Shown piece by piece: positions 8,003-16,987 of a DNA stretch of 64,000 nucleotides. Within the stretch, counting starts at the first letter, position 1. Each line of letters opens with the position of its first letter. Made by a program: the position numbers and the translations under genes. The notes beneath the pieces were generated by a model. The model ran no database searches. It had not been told where the DNA came from and saw nothing but the letters and a program-made list of their open reading frames with translations. This DNA is from Flavobacterium ajazii (GTDB lineage Bacteria > Bacteroidota > Bacteroidia > Flavobacteriales > Flavobacteriaceae). Where the stretch lies: assembly GCF_010614725.1 (NCBI RefSeq), contig NZ_JAAEHL010000004.1, forward strand, positions 465,605-529,604. Reading direction: 5' to 3'.

Positions 8003-10126
8003 ATGAAGCATATTATTACGTCTGTCATGCTGGCTTTTTCAGTATACTCCTATTCGCAAACCGAGCAGGAAAAAGACAGTATTGTTGAAACATCCATAAA
8101 TGTTTTGGATGAAATCGTTATTACAAAAAAGAAAGTTTTATATACCCAAAAGTCCGATCGCCTTGTTTTTAATGTTGAAAACAGTATCGTATCCGAAGGC
8201 GGCACAGCATTAGATGTTTTGTCAAGAGCCCCTGGTGTTGTTATTTCCCAGGACGGAGATTTATCCATTCGTGGCCAGCAGGGAGTAGCTGTAATGATCA
8301 ATGGCAAATTAACGCAGCTTTCGCAAAAAGAACTGGCGAATTACTTAAAATCAACTACCTCATCAAATATCAAACAAATAGAAGTGATTACCAATCCTTC
8401 ATCTAAATACGATGCTGCTGGAAAAGCAGGAATTATCAATATTATCCTTAAAAAACCAAATAATTCAGGATTAAAAGGAACTGCATTTACGAGCTACGCC
8501 AGAGGAAGAAAAAACAGAACTAATTCCGGATTTAATCTGAACTATAATAAAAACAAACTCGGCGTGTATGGCAATTACAGCTATACTTTTAGGGGAGAAG
8601 AGGAACGAAAAGAGTTCGATCAGATTCAATATACAGATCAGACCCGCCAGCAAATTGCTTCTACCAATCATCAGACTTCAATTACAGATGAGCCATTGAC
8701 TTCTAACAATTTCAAAATTGGAAGTACATTTGAAATTTCTCCAAAAACAAATATTGAGGCTTATGTTGATGCAAAAATCGGACGCTATGAAAATATGGCT
8801 GATGGCCGAAACACCTTGTTAAACGCATCAAATCAATTGTTATTTGATGCTATAACTTACAATGACAGTAAAGAAAAGTGGTTTGATTATACTTATGCTT
8901 TTTCGGGTGTTCATAAGTTTAACACTGAAGGTAAAAACATGTCTTTTGATTTTGAATATGAAACTTCAAAATTCAGATCTAATCAGTTTCAGAGTGCCGA
9001 AAACGCAGATCCTTCGAGTTCAACAGTCGTTAATGACAGAAAAGGTTATATCCCTTCACAATTAAGAGTTTTTACAGGAAAGGTTGATTTTACAAATCCT
9101 TTAAAAGAAAAACAGTCTATTGAATGGGGATTTAAGGCCAGCGTAAAAAACAATGATAATCCGTCTGTTTATGAATATTTTGAAAATAATGAATGGATAA
9201 TAGACGCAAATTCTACCAATCATTTTGAGTATAAAGAGCAAATTTATGCTGCCTATGCCAATTATAAACAGCAGATTGGAGATTTGAACATTCAGGGCGG
9301 TTTACGTTCAGAGTACACGGCTATTGATATTCTGCAAAAAACGCTGAATGAAGAACATCAGGATGATTATTTAAAATGGTTTCCGAGTGTTTCATTAAAA
9401 TATGAATTTACAAGCAGTCATTCGATGCATGCTTCTTACAGCAAAAGAATCAACAGACCGAGCCAGTTTGATTTGAATCCGTTCCGATTCTATGATGATA
9501 CGTTCAATTATTCACAGGGAAATCCAAACCTGATTCCCGAAATTACGCATGCGGCAGAAATAGGATATGCGTGGAAAAGTGCTTTTATGGCATCCTTATA
9601 TTTTAACACTACAAAAGATGTTTTTACAGAAGTGTACGTTTATAATCCTGACAACAACACTACTGTAACTTCTCAGATAAATGTATCCAAATCGTACAAT
9701 TATGGCGCAAACATTACGCATACGGCTGAACTTTATAAATTCTGGTCGGTGAATACTCTATTTAATGTTTTCGAAAACAGATTTATGGGAGACGTATTAA
9801 ACTCAACTACAATTGATCCAATTGCGACATTAAACCTAAGTGTCCAAAATTCATTTACGATATCAGAAAGTTTAAAAGCGGAAGCCAACGCACAATATCA
9901 GTCGAAATCAAATCTTGGAATTTACGAAAGAGCTTCTTTCTTTGATTTCAGTATCGGAATTTCTAAACAGGTTCTTTCAAACAAAGGCAATGTTAAATTC
10001 AATCTGACTGATATTTTCAATACCAATAATTTCAAGATCAATTCGGTTGTTGCCCAGACAAGTATCAATAAAAAATATGAGCTGGACAATCGTATTGCAA
10101 CACTGGCTTTTACTTACAGAATCTAA
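8003..10126 (+). CDS. TonB-dependent outer membrane barrel protein without carboxypeptidase-like domain
   Basis: 707 residues. Signal peptide about 1-19; a plug domain (about 45-150) with LDVLSRAPGV, LSIRGQQGVAVMINGK and VITNPSSKYDA; then a long beta-barrel with alternating aromatic strands ending in TLAFTYRI, the usual C-terminal aromatic-Ile outer membrane signal. This is the outer-membrane-beta-barrel family 3 subtype of TonB-like receptors. It lacks the N-terminal CarboxypepD_reg-like domain common in SusC proteins, and no SusD gene is adjacent, so the ligand is not predictable. It stands alone with a terminator downstream. Confidence 0.88.
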   Translation: MKHIITSVMLAFSVYSYSQTEQEKDSIVETSINVLDEIVITKKKVLYTQKSDRLVFNVENSIVSEGGTALDVLSRAPGVVISQDGDLSIRGQQGVAVMINGKLTQLSQKELANYLKSTTSSNIKQIEVITNPSSKYDAAGKAGIINIILKKPNNSGLKGTAFTSYARGRKNRTNSGFNLNYNKNKLGVYGNYSYTFRGEEERKEFDQIQYTDQTRQQIASTNHQTSITDEPLTSNNFKIGSTFEISPKTNIEAYVDAKIGRYENMADGRNTLLNASNQLLFDAITYNDSKEKWFDYTYAFSGVHKFNTEGKNMSFDFEYETSKFRSNQFQSAENADPSSSTVVNDRKGYIPSQLRVFTGKVDFTNPLKEKQSIEWGFKASVKNNDNPSVYEYFENNEWIIDANSTNHFEYKEQIYAAYANYKQQIGDLNIQGGLRSEYTAIDILQKTLNEEHQDDYLKWFPSVSLKYEFTSSHSMHASYSKRINRPSQFDLNPFRFYDDTFNYSQGNPNLIPEITHAAEIGYAWKSAFMASLYFNTTKDVFTEVYVYNPDNNTTVTSQINVSKSYNYGANITHTAELYKFWSVNTLFNVFENRFMGDVLNSTTIDPIATLNLSVQNSFTISESLKAEANAQYQSKSNLGIYERASFFDFSIGISKQVLSNKGNVKFNLTDIFNTNNFKINSVVAQTSINKKYELDNRIATLAFTYRI

Positions 10127-10170
10127 ATCATAGTTTCTTCATTTTTTGTTTTTTTATTTTTTTTGATTGA

Positions 10171-10205
10171 AAAGGATCTGTTTTTAAAGCGGGTCCTTTC
10201 TTTTT
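10171..10205 (+). terminator. Terminator after TonB-barrel gene
   Basis: AAAGGATC pairs with GGTCCTTT (one G-U) across a 12-nt loop, followed by CTTTTTT. Confidence 0.75.
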
Positions 10206-10210
10206 AATAA

Positions 10211-10248
10211 AAAAGTCTTTTAAGATTTTTACTTCTTAAAAGACTTTT
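10211..10248. terminator. Bidirectional terminator between convergent genes
   Basis: Perfect stem AAAGTCTTTTAAGA / TCTTAAAAGACTTT with flanking A and T runs on both sides, serving the TonB-barrel gene and the convergent PepSY gene. Confidence 0.88.
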
Positions 10249-10275
10249 ATGATACCAATGAGATAAAAGTGTAAA

Positions 10276-11478
10276 TTATGGGTTTGATTTTTTCTTTTTT
10301 CCCCATTTTCTATTGTACCAAATAATAAATCCGGTAACAGGTAAAGTGGCACCAATAAATGCTGCAAAAAAAGCAAGTACTTTTCCCGGAAACCCTAAAA
10401 TGGATCCAATATGTATGTCGTAATTCATTTTTCTTAATTTACCTCCAAAACCCACTTCTTCATACTTTTTACTATCTAAGGCATCATCTGCAATTCGTTT
10501 TGAAGTATGCTGATCAAAATAATAGAAATTAGCATTATAAAACTGCCCTTTATTAGGGTAGGCCATCATATAAATAGATGCTTTAGCATTTGTTGTATCA
10601 GGAAATCTATAATAAAAGCCCTCAGATTTTGGATTATCTGCGATTACCTTTTTCCAGGAAGCATCCATTGCTTGTTTTAAACTATAATGTTTTCCTTTTT
10701 GCAAAGAGTCCGACTCTTTTTCTTTCCATTCAGTGAGTGTCTGTCCTCCCGAGGTAGTCCAATATAATCCCTTACTATACCATTCTATTCCCCAAACCAT
10801 TCCGGTAAGTGCAATTGCGAGTAAAAATAAAAGCGAATAAAATCCCAATACATTATGCAAATCTATATTGATACGCTTCCAATTGGCAGTCCATTTGATT
10901 TTAAAACTTTTATCACGTGTAGTTTTATTCCATTTTTTTGGATACCACCAAATCAATCCTGTAATCAACAAAACAACAAAGACTAATGTTGCATAATTCA
11001 CTATCGGTCTTCCTATTTTCCATGGCAGCCATAAAAAACGATGTCCTTTCAGCACCCAATCAAAAAAAATAAATTCGTCTTTGTAATGTGTTTCAATAGC
11101 TACAACTTTACCATTATAAGGATTTAATTTTAACGTATAACGTTCCTTGTCTTCCCACTCTCCAATACCTACATCAATTGTTCTTCCTTCTTTGAAAATA
11201 GCCGATTCAATTTTTTTACCAGAAAACTTTTCAGTTGCTATTTCCATTATTTTCGACGGAATAATAACTTCTTTTTGTTGTGGTTTCACATTACTTTTAG
11301 CATCTATCAATCTTGTAATTTCTTCATTGAATATCCAAATACAGGCAGTAAGACAAACAACAAATACAATTGCTCCGGATATAAGTCCTAACCACAGATG
11401 TAGCCAATCATTAATTTTACGAAAAGCAGATTTAGATTTATTAGCTTGTTTAACACTTTGTTTTTTGATGAAAGTCAT
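10276..11478 (-). CDS. PepSY-associated transmembrane protein (XusC-like)
   Basis: 400 residues, a PepSY_TM inner membrane protein. The N-terminal WLHLWLGLISGAIVFVVCLT is the first membrane helix; further helices lie at about 150-170 (LVFVVLLITGLIWW), 205-230 (LLFLLAIALTGMVW) and 365-390 (FFAAFIGATLPVTGFIIW), with periplasmic PepSY-type segments between. Conserved His in LHLWLG, HNVLG and DIHIGSILG are of the type that can bind heme or flavin in such proteins. It is the last gene of a receptor-lipoprotein-PepSY operon and, as in Bacteroides XusC, may reduce or process the imported iron-siderophore. A terminator-like hairpin precedes it, so it may be expressed at a lower level than the two genes before it. 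Confidence 0.85.
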   Translation of the reverse strand: MTFIKKQSVKQANKSKSAFRKINDWLHLWLGLISGAIVFVVCLTACIWIFNEEITRLIDAKSNVKPQQKEVIIPSKIMEIATEKFSGKKIESAIFKEGRTIDVGIGEWEDKERYTLKLNPYNGKVVAIETHYKDEFIFFDWVLKGHRFLWLPWKIGRPIVNYATLVFVVLLITGLIWWYPKKWNKTTRDKSFKIKWTANWKRINIDLHNVLGFYSLLFLLAIALTGMVWGIEWYSKGLYWTTSGGQTLTEWKEKESDSLQKGKHYSLKQAMDASWKKVIADNPKSEGFYYRFPDTTNAKASIYMMAYPNKGQFYNANFYYFDQHTSKRIADDALDSKKYEEVGFGGKLRKMNYDIHIGSILGFPGKVLAFFAAFIGATLPVTGFIIWYNRKWGKKKKSNP

Positions 11479-11527
11479 TGTTTTTTGAAATTTAAATCGG
11501 AGAACTGAAGTTACTGTTATTAAAAAA

Positions 11528-11562
11528 CCATATAATCAAAACTAATAAGCTTTGATTATATG
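11528..11562 (-). terminator. Hairpin with U tract inside the iron operon
   Basis: Read on the minus strand, CCATATAATCAAA pairs perfectly with TTTGATTATATGG and is followed by TTTTTT. It lies between the lipoprotein and PepSY genes and should cause partial termination, setting the expression ratio within the operon. Confidence 0.75.
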
Positions 11563-11586
11563 GCTGTTAAATTTAAAAAATTGTAA

Positions 11587-12813
11587 TTATTGTCTTGGTG
11601 ATAATTTAGTAATAGCTGAAATATCAGTTCCTCCACCTACAACCTTTGCTCCGGCTGTAGCTACACCTGTCTCCAGATTAATTCTATAAATACGTACTTC
11701 CTCAGCTGTTTTAAATGCTTTATATGCATTTCCATCTTCAACATACATACTTCCAACTCCAAAATAGTAATCCCCTCCATGTAATGGTAATCCTGTTACA
11801 GGAGTGATTTTTTTACTAGGTAAATCAACAATCGCAGATTTGAATTTATAGTTACTAAATAAGAATCCCCATTCTATATCATCTGATCCCTCAGGAAGGT
11901 AAACAATATATGCTTTTTCTCCTCCAATAGGATATGCTGCTAATACTTTTCCTTTAAGCGAACTATCTTCAATATTAAAGAAGTAATCATCATCAAACTC
12001 TGTTTTTCCTTTATTAATTCTTAAAATTCCTGATTTTTTACCCTCCACTAAAGGATATCCGGCAGCAATAGAATTTGAAGAAAAAGTATAAATATTTCCT
12101 GCATCGGTACGGATAATACCTGTACCTGTATAATACATACCAGCAGAAGTTGTACGTGTATCCTCAATTCTCTTTACAAAATTTAAAGAAGGATAATCAT
12201 ATATTCTAATATAAGCCTTTGACTGATCCATACCCCAATTAGCACTTGCATCTCTATTAAAAACTGACACATATACTTTTCCATTGCTTACTGTTACAGC
12301 AGTAGGAAAATCAAAACGTCCTGTAGCAGTAGCAAAATCATTAAATTTACGAGCCGTAATAGCTTCTTTTACTGGATCATAAACAATTAATTCATTTTCT
12401 GTAGATGAGCCTTCCCAAGAAGCACCAACAACAATTACTTTGTCATCTTCAGTAACACCATAAGCATATGATGATTCAATAAATACTCTGTTTCCTGCTG
12501 TTAATTGGCTGGCAGCATTTAAATAATAAGGAGCTCCTCCTTCCACATCAGTATCAAGTGCAAACATTGTATTGCCAACAGGTACATAAGAACCTCCCTG
12601 CTCAATTCCTTTACCCGTCATATCAATAGTTCCGGTCATAAACTCATCTAATGAATCAAACCCCCACATATAATTCGCATTCCACGTATCAGTTTGGTAA
12701 CCAATCACATACTTACTCCCTGGAATTGTTTTCTCTCCCGAATTATCATCACTACTACATGACAATAAAGAAACTGAAGCCAACATAGCTGCTAAAAAAG
12801 TTTTAATTTTCAT
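11587..12813 (-). CDS. DUF4374 surface lipoprotein (XusB-like)
   Basis: 408 residues. A lipoprotein signal with lipobox LLSC places the lipidated residue at Cys19; the following SSDD fits the lipoprotein export signal that sends Flavobacterium lipoproteins to the cell surface. The rest is a beta-propeller-like repeat protein (DUF4374: KYVIGYQTD, GTIDMTGKGIEQ, VYVSVFNRD, YTGTGIIRTD). In Bacteroides thetaiotaomicron the corresponding gene between a TonB receptor and a PepSY protein is XusB, which holds ferric siderophores and works with its receptor. Gene order here is the same. The start is 69 bp after the receptor stop. Siderophore binding is inferred from family and context. Confidence 0.85.
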   Translation of the reverse strand: MKIKTFLAAMLASVSLLSCSSDDNSGEKTIPGSKYVIGYQTDTWNANYMWGFDSLDEFMTGTIDMTGKGIEQGGSYVPVGNTMFALDTDVEGGAPYYLNAASQLTAGNRVFIESSYAYGVTEDDKVIVVGASWEGSSTENELIVYDPVKEAITARKFNDFATATGRFDFPTAVTVSNGKVYVSVFNRDASANWGMDQSKAYIRIYDYPSLNFVKRIEDTRTTSAGMYYTGTGIIRTDAGNIYTFSSNSIAAGYPLVEGKKSGILRINKGKTEFDDDYFFNIEDSSLKGKVLAAYPIGGEKAYIVYLPEGSDDIEWGFLFSNYKFKSAIVDLPSKKITPVTGLPLHGGDYYFGVGSMYVEDGNAYKAFKTAEEVRIYRINLETGVATAGAKVVGGGTDISAITKLSPRQ

Positions 12814-12882
12814 TTTATTTCAATTTTTTATTATGATTATTATTTACTGCTTTAAAAACAGTTTATTATATTTAAGTTTGGT

Positions 12883-15240
12883 TTAATTAAGCACATACCT
12901 TAACTTCAATGTAAAAGATCTTCCTGGTTTCTGTACATTAAAATAATCGTATAGCTTCTCGTCATTAATATCAAAACATTCAAAAGCAACATTATATTTA
13001 CCATTTTGTAGTGAATAAGCCAGATTTAATGAAAAATACAATTGCTCTGGTATTTCTTTTTTATTTTGTCCGCCTAATGAAGGAGGATTTAAATAATAAC
13101 TATCCGTATAATTTGTAGAAACATTTACAGAAAAATTATCCGTTTTATATTTTATGTTTCTAAAATGAAATCCTAAATCCGCATTTCCATATAAAATAGG
13201 AACGTTCTGTACTTGCTTATTGTATAAATAATTAACCTGATCAGTCCCTGGCTGTAAACTATTATCTTTATTCAATGTTTTCTGATAAGTTGCATTCAAA
13301 TCAAAAGTTAACCAATCTTTAAACCCATAATGAACTACCCCATCTACGCCATACACTGCAACATTTTTAAAATTCACATAAATACTTTTATTTCCATCGA
13401 TTCTTGATTGTATAAAATTTTTAGCATTTCTGTATAAAAGATTTCCTTCTATCCCAAAACTATGTTTTACCTTACTCTGTTTAAATGACACTCCCAGATT
13501 AACATTATCACTTTCTTCAGGTTCCAAATATGGATTAGGATTAACTCGAATACCTCCATCTCCTAATAACTCAACTGCAGCAGGAAGCCTGAAAGCATGT
13601 TCATAAGAAGCTTTTATCTGTAATTGTTCCGGAATAACAAAATATGCTCCTGCTGTTCCATATCCAAAATCATTAAATGAAGGTTTAATCACTTCATTTT
13701 CCTGATACTGATAATATGTTCTTATTTCTCCTTTTAAATCATACATTTTTGTAAAGGCAGTATAGGAAAATCTTTTCTCTAGAGCTGATAAATTATATGC
13801 AAATCCCAATATATTTTTATTTACAAATGGCTTGGTTACTATGTAATCAGGATCACGTTCATTATCCTGGCTTCGCTTGTAGCCTAAATAAGTATAGTTG
13901 AATGCAAAAGAATTTTTTTCGTTTAAATCATATTTCAAATTAGCATTACTCTGAAGTGATTTTACATCAAAAACCATTAATGTTTTCTGATCATTAATTT
14001 CTCCACCACTAGTTTCATAATTTTTAATCGTATAATTTCCAGACCAGTCATATCTGGCAGAAGAAGTATCAACAGAACGCTCTTGAGCAATATTATAGGA
14101 CGCTGCTAAACTTGCTGTTAAATCTTTAATAAAAAAATCAGTTTTTTTAAATTTAAGAGAAGGAACAAAATTATGACTATCCGTAAAAGCATCACCAACA
14201 ACTCTAAACATTGTAGTTCCTTGCTGTATCTCTTTTTTGTTGGCACTAGCTGTTAATCCAAATAATAAATAATCAGCATACTTTTTATTCTTAACACCTG
14301 CCTCAGCCATAATAGCTCCTGATTTATAACCATCATGAAAATGTTTCAATTTTTGCCATGGGCCAAATGTTCCGGAAAAAGCATCCGGAATTCTTGCATC
14401 TACCTTATAGCTGTTGTCAGAGTAATTAAAAAAAGCATTTATGTTTGTTACAAATCCATTATTACTTGTAAACTGAGAATTAATGGCTGCTTTATGTGTG
14501 TTGAAAGATCCGTAGCTATAAGAAGCATCAATATATCTTTTAGTATTTTTATTACTTACAATATTTACTGCCCCCCCTAATGCATCACCTCCTAATTCTA
14601 TTGGAACAACACCTTTATAAACTTCAATACGTTCCGCCATAGTAACCGGAAAATTATTTAAAGTAAAAGAGGAACCGTAATTATCAATTGGAATTCCATC
14701 TAAAAAGAACTTAATCTGACTACCCGAAAAACCATTTAATGAAAAAGTAAACGTAGATCCCATTCCTCCATTTTCTCTAACACGAACACCCGTAGTTCTA
14801 TTCAAAACCTGATTCATATCAGCTGAAGTATTATATAGTTTTTTTAAATCAACAGCTGTAATATTAAAAGGTTCTTCTTTAATCCGTTGTATTTTAGATT
14901 TACCTGTTACCTGAACTTCATCCAAAGCTGCCATATCCTCTTCAATGGTTATGCCTGGAGCAGTTTGATTTGATTGCAGATTAATTTTAGTTTGCTTTGA
15001 CTTAAAACCAACATAACTAATTAATAATGTATAATTACCCGGTACAGCACTAATTTCATATTTACCTTCTTCATTTGTAAGGGCTGAATAAGCTGTTCCT
15101 TTTAAGGCTACCGAAACCCCTTCAAGAGGCTGTCCGTTATTTCCTGACACTACACCTTTTAAAAGTACTTTACTGTTTTGTGAAAATCCTTGTGCCGAAA
15201 ACAAAATCAATAGCAGTAGAAATAATCTATTTATTTGCAT
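12883..15240 (-). CDS. TonB-dependent receptor, siderophore type (XusA-like)
   Basis: 785 residues. Signal peptide 1-20; CarboxypepD_reg-like domain (about 26-108: LLKGVVSGNNGQPLEGVSV...LLISYVGF); plug domain (about 120-230: NTSADMNQVLNRTTGVRVRENGG, FLDGIPIDNYGSS, AERIEVYKGVVPIELGGDALGG); then a 22-strand-type barrel ending in SFTLKLRYVLN. It starts an operon with the DUF4374 lipoprotein and the PepSY protein, the order of the Xus xenosiderophore system, and so probably imports an iron complex. The plug's YKGVVPIELGGDALGGAVNIV is the most strongly conserved stretch of this receptor class. A consensus promoter lies just upstream. Confidence 0.9.
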   Translation of the reverse strand: MQINRLFLLLLILFSAQGFSQNSKVLLKGVVSGNNGQPLEGVSVALKGTAYSALTNEEGKYEISAVPGNYTLLISYVGFKSKQTKINLQSNQTAPGITIEEDMAALDEVQVTGKSKIQRIKEEPFNITAVDLKKLYNTSADMNQVLNRTTGVRVRENGGMGSTFTFSLNGFSGSQIKFFLDGIPIDNYGSSFTLNNFPVTMAERIEVYKGVVPIELGGDALGGAVNIVSNKNTKRYIDASYSYGSFNTHKAAINSQFTSNNGFVTNINAFFNYSDNSYKVDARIPDAFSGTFGPWQKLKHFHDGYKSGAIMAEAGVKNKKYADYLLFGLTASANKKEIQQGTTMFRVVGDAFTDSHNFVPSLKFKKTDFFIKDLTASLAASYNIAQERSVDTSSARYDWSGNYTIKNYETSGGEINDQKTLMVFDVKSLQSNANLKYDLNEKNSFAFNYTYLGYKRSQDNERDPDYIVTKPFVNKNILGFAYNLSALEKRFSYTAFTKMYDLKGEIRTYYQYQENEVIKPSFNDFGYGTAGAYFVIPEQLQIKASYEHAFRLPAAVELLGDGGIRVNPNPYLEPEESDNVNLGVSFKQSKVKHSFGIEGNLLYRNAKNFIQSRIDGNKSIYVNFKNVAVYGVDGVVHYGFKDWLTFDLNATYQKTLNKDNSLQPGTDQVNYLYNKQVQNVPILYGNADLGFHFRNIKYKTDNFSVNVSTNYTDSYYLNPPSLGGQNKKEIPEQLYFSLNLAYSLQNGKYNVAFECFDINDEKLYDYFNVQKPGRSFTLKLRYVLN

Positions 15241-15271
15241 TATTTAGAATTGGTTTAAATTAAATTTGTGA

Positions 15272-15303
15272 CAAAATTAACACCAACAAAAAGGATGTCC
15301 AAA
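15272..15303 (-). promoter_or_regulatory. Promoter of the Xus-like iron operon
   Basis: On the minus strand TTTG (15303-15300), a 20-nt spacer and TAATTTTG (15279-15272) match the Bacteroidetes consensus. Two TTTAGAAT half-sites flank it (about 15243 and 15318) and could be iron-regulator sites, but there is not enough to name one. The rest of 15304-15472 is AT-rich with nothing else visible. Confidence 0.7.
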
Positions 15304-15472
15304 TTATTTTTAATTATTCTAAATAAATTATACAATTGGCTTTAAAAGTGCTTTTTCAATAAAAAAAAGACATATTCTTAAGATTAAATTAATTTTAGAT
15401 TAAAATAACCTTAAAATTAGAATTGAATCAAAAAAGACACTTTATAAAAAACCTTACAAAAAGCAATAAAAA

Positions 15473-15502
15473 AATCCTGCTTATCTTCAACAAGCAGGAT
15501 TC
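15473..15502 (-). terminator. Terminator after PLP decarboxylase
   Basis: AATCCTGCTT / AAGCAGGATT stem, followed on the minus strand by TTTTTT, 21 bp beyond the stop codon of the decarboxylase gene. Confidence 0.85.
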
Positions 15503-15523
15503 TAAAAAAGTATTTAATAAATT

Positions 15524-16927
15524 TTAAATGTCAGAAATAATCTTTCTCATCTCATCAATTACAATCCGGATATCTTTTTCGGTAGTTCTCCAATTGACAA
15601 ATGAAGCCCTGATTCCTTTTCGGTTTTGATATACTGTTGGCGTCATGAATACTTTTCCGGTATCGTTAAGTTTAGTTAAAAACTGAGATACTTTTTCCTG
15701 ATTATGATCTCTTTTTAAAGTAAAACAGACATTATTCAGGCGAATGGGTGCAAGAAGTTCAAAAACCTCATCCTCAATAAGCGCATTTCCAAAATGCAAA
15801 GCAAGGGAAACACTATTTTCAACTATTTCCTGAAAGCCTTCTTTACCATAAGCTAATAACGAAAACCAGACCGGCAGGGCTCTTAATCTTCTTGAATTTT
15901 CAGGTAATACATTTAAATAATTGAAATTTTCCAAAGGATTTCCTAAATACGGTGCATTTGAATTCTGAAAAGTTTCAATCTGTAATAATGTATGCTGTTC
16001 TTTTATCAAATAAAAAGCACTTTCATAAGGAACATTCAGCCATTTATGACAATCGATCGTAATACTGTCTGCTCCTTCCCAGCCTTTTACAAAATGTTTG
16101 TATTTGTCTGAAACCGCTGCAAAACCGCCAAAAGCAGCATCAATATGCCACCAGAAATTATATTGTTCTTTAAGTTTTGAAATTGCATCAAAATCATCAA
16201 AATCGGCCGTGTTTACAGTTCCGGCACTTGAAATTAAGATAAAAGGTTGTCCTTTTAAACTTTTGATATTTCTTTTCAAATCTTCAATATCAATTGCTTC
16301 ACGATTTCCCTCTATCGTTTTGATTGTTGTATAATTCTGGCTTCCGATCCCTAACATCGACAGTGATTTTATGGAAGAAGAATGCGGAGTTGCGGTCAAA
16401 ATATTAATAGGTTCAGAAACTCCATTTTTGGCAAAATCCTTACCCAATTGCTTTCCAAACCATTGTCTGGCAGTTCCCAGACAGGTAAAATTTGACATGG
16501 TCGCACCGGTTACAAATCCGCCTAAAAAAGATTTCGGAAGTTTTAATAACTGTAAAAGCAAATGGATTGTCTCAAATTCAATTAAGGCAGAATTCCCGCC
16601 CTGTGCTGTGACTGCCTGCGTATTTTGATCGTAAACTGAGGCTAGCCAGTCACCGGCAATTGAAGCCGGCGTTGAACCGCCAGTTACAAAGCCCCAGTAT
16701 CTTGGTCCGGGCGAAGCGACCATAAGAGGAGCCAGCCTGTTATTAAATTCTTCGAAGGCTGCTAAAGATCCCAAACCGGACTGGTTTAACTCACGGTTGG
16801 TATCAATCGTTTCTCTTTTTGAAGTTGGGATATTTTCAAGGTCATTTAAAAAACCTATGGCCCGTTGTTTGGCTTTTTCAAGTATATTTTCAAAATCGTT
16901 TAAATCTTGTTGCAAGGCTGAATTCAT
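15524..16927 (-). CDS. Group II PLP-dependent amino acid decarboxylase family
   Basis: 467 residues, normal length for the glutamate/aromatic amino acid decarboxylase family. PLP lysine is Lys295 in TIDCHKWLN; the ring-stacking His is His182 in ATPHSS; Asp263 in HIDAAFGG contacts the pyridine nitrogen. The amino acid substrate (aromatic amino acid, aspartate or glutamate, or 2,4-diaminobutyrate) cannot be told from motifs. It appears to be a single-gene unit: a terminator follows it and the upstream gene ends 61 bp before its start. Cytoplasmic. Confidence 0.85.
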   Translation of the reverse strand: MNSALQQDLNDFENILEKAKQRAIGFLNDLENIPTSKRETIDTNRELNQSGLGSLAAFEEFNNRLAPLMVASPGPRYWGFVTGGSTPASIAGDWLASVYDQNTQAVTAQGGNSALIEFETIHLLLQLLKLPKSFLGGFVTGATMSNFTCLGTARQWFGKQLGKDFAKNGVSEPINILTATPHSSSIKSLSMLGIGSQNYTTIKTIEGNREAIDIEDLKRNIKSLKGQPFILISSAGTVNTADFDDFDAISKLKEQYNFWWHIDAAFGGFAAVSDKYKHFVKGWEGADSITIDCHKWLNVPYESAFYLIKEQHTLLQIETFQNSNAPYLGNPLENFNYLNVLPENSRRLRALPVWFSLLAYGKEGFQEIVENSVSLALHFGNALIEDEVFELLAPIRLNNVCFTLKRDHNQEKVSQFLTKLNDTGKVFMTPTVYQNRKGIRASFVNWRTTEKDIRIVIDEMRKIISDI

Positions 16928-16987
16928 TTTTTTTTGAATTAAAATAATTTTGCCCGAATTTAAACAATTGTATTTATAAGAAAAAAT

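Noticed and set aside
15241..15330. Fur box at the iron operon
   Set aside because: Only TTTAGAAT half-sites are visible; no good full consensus, so not called as a named operator.
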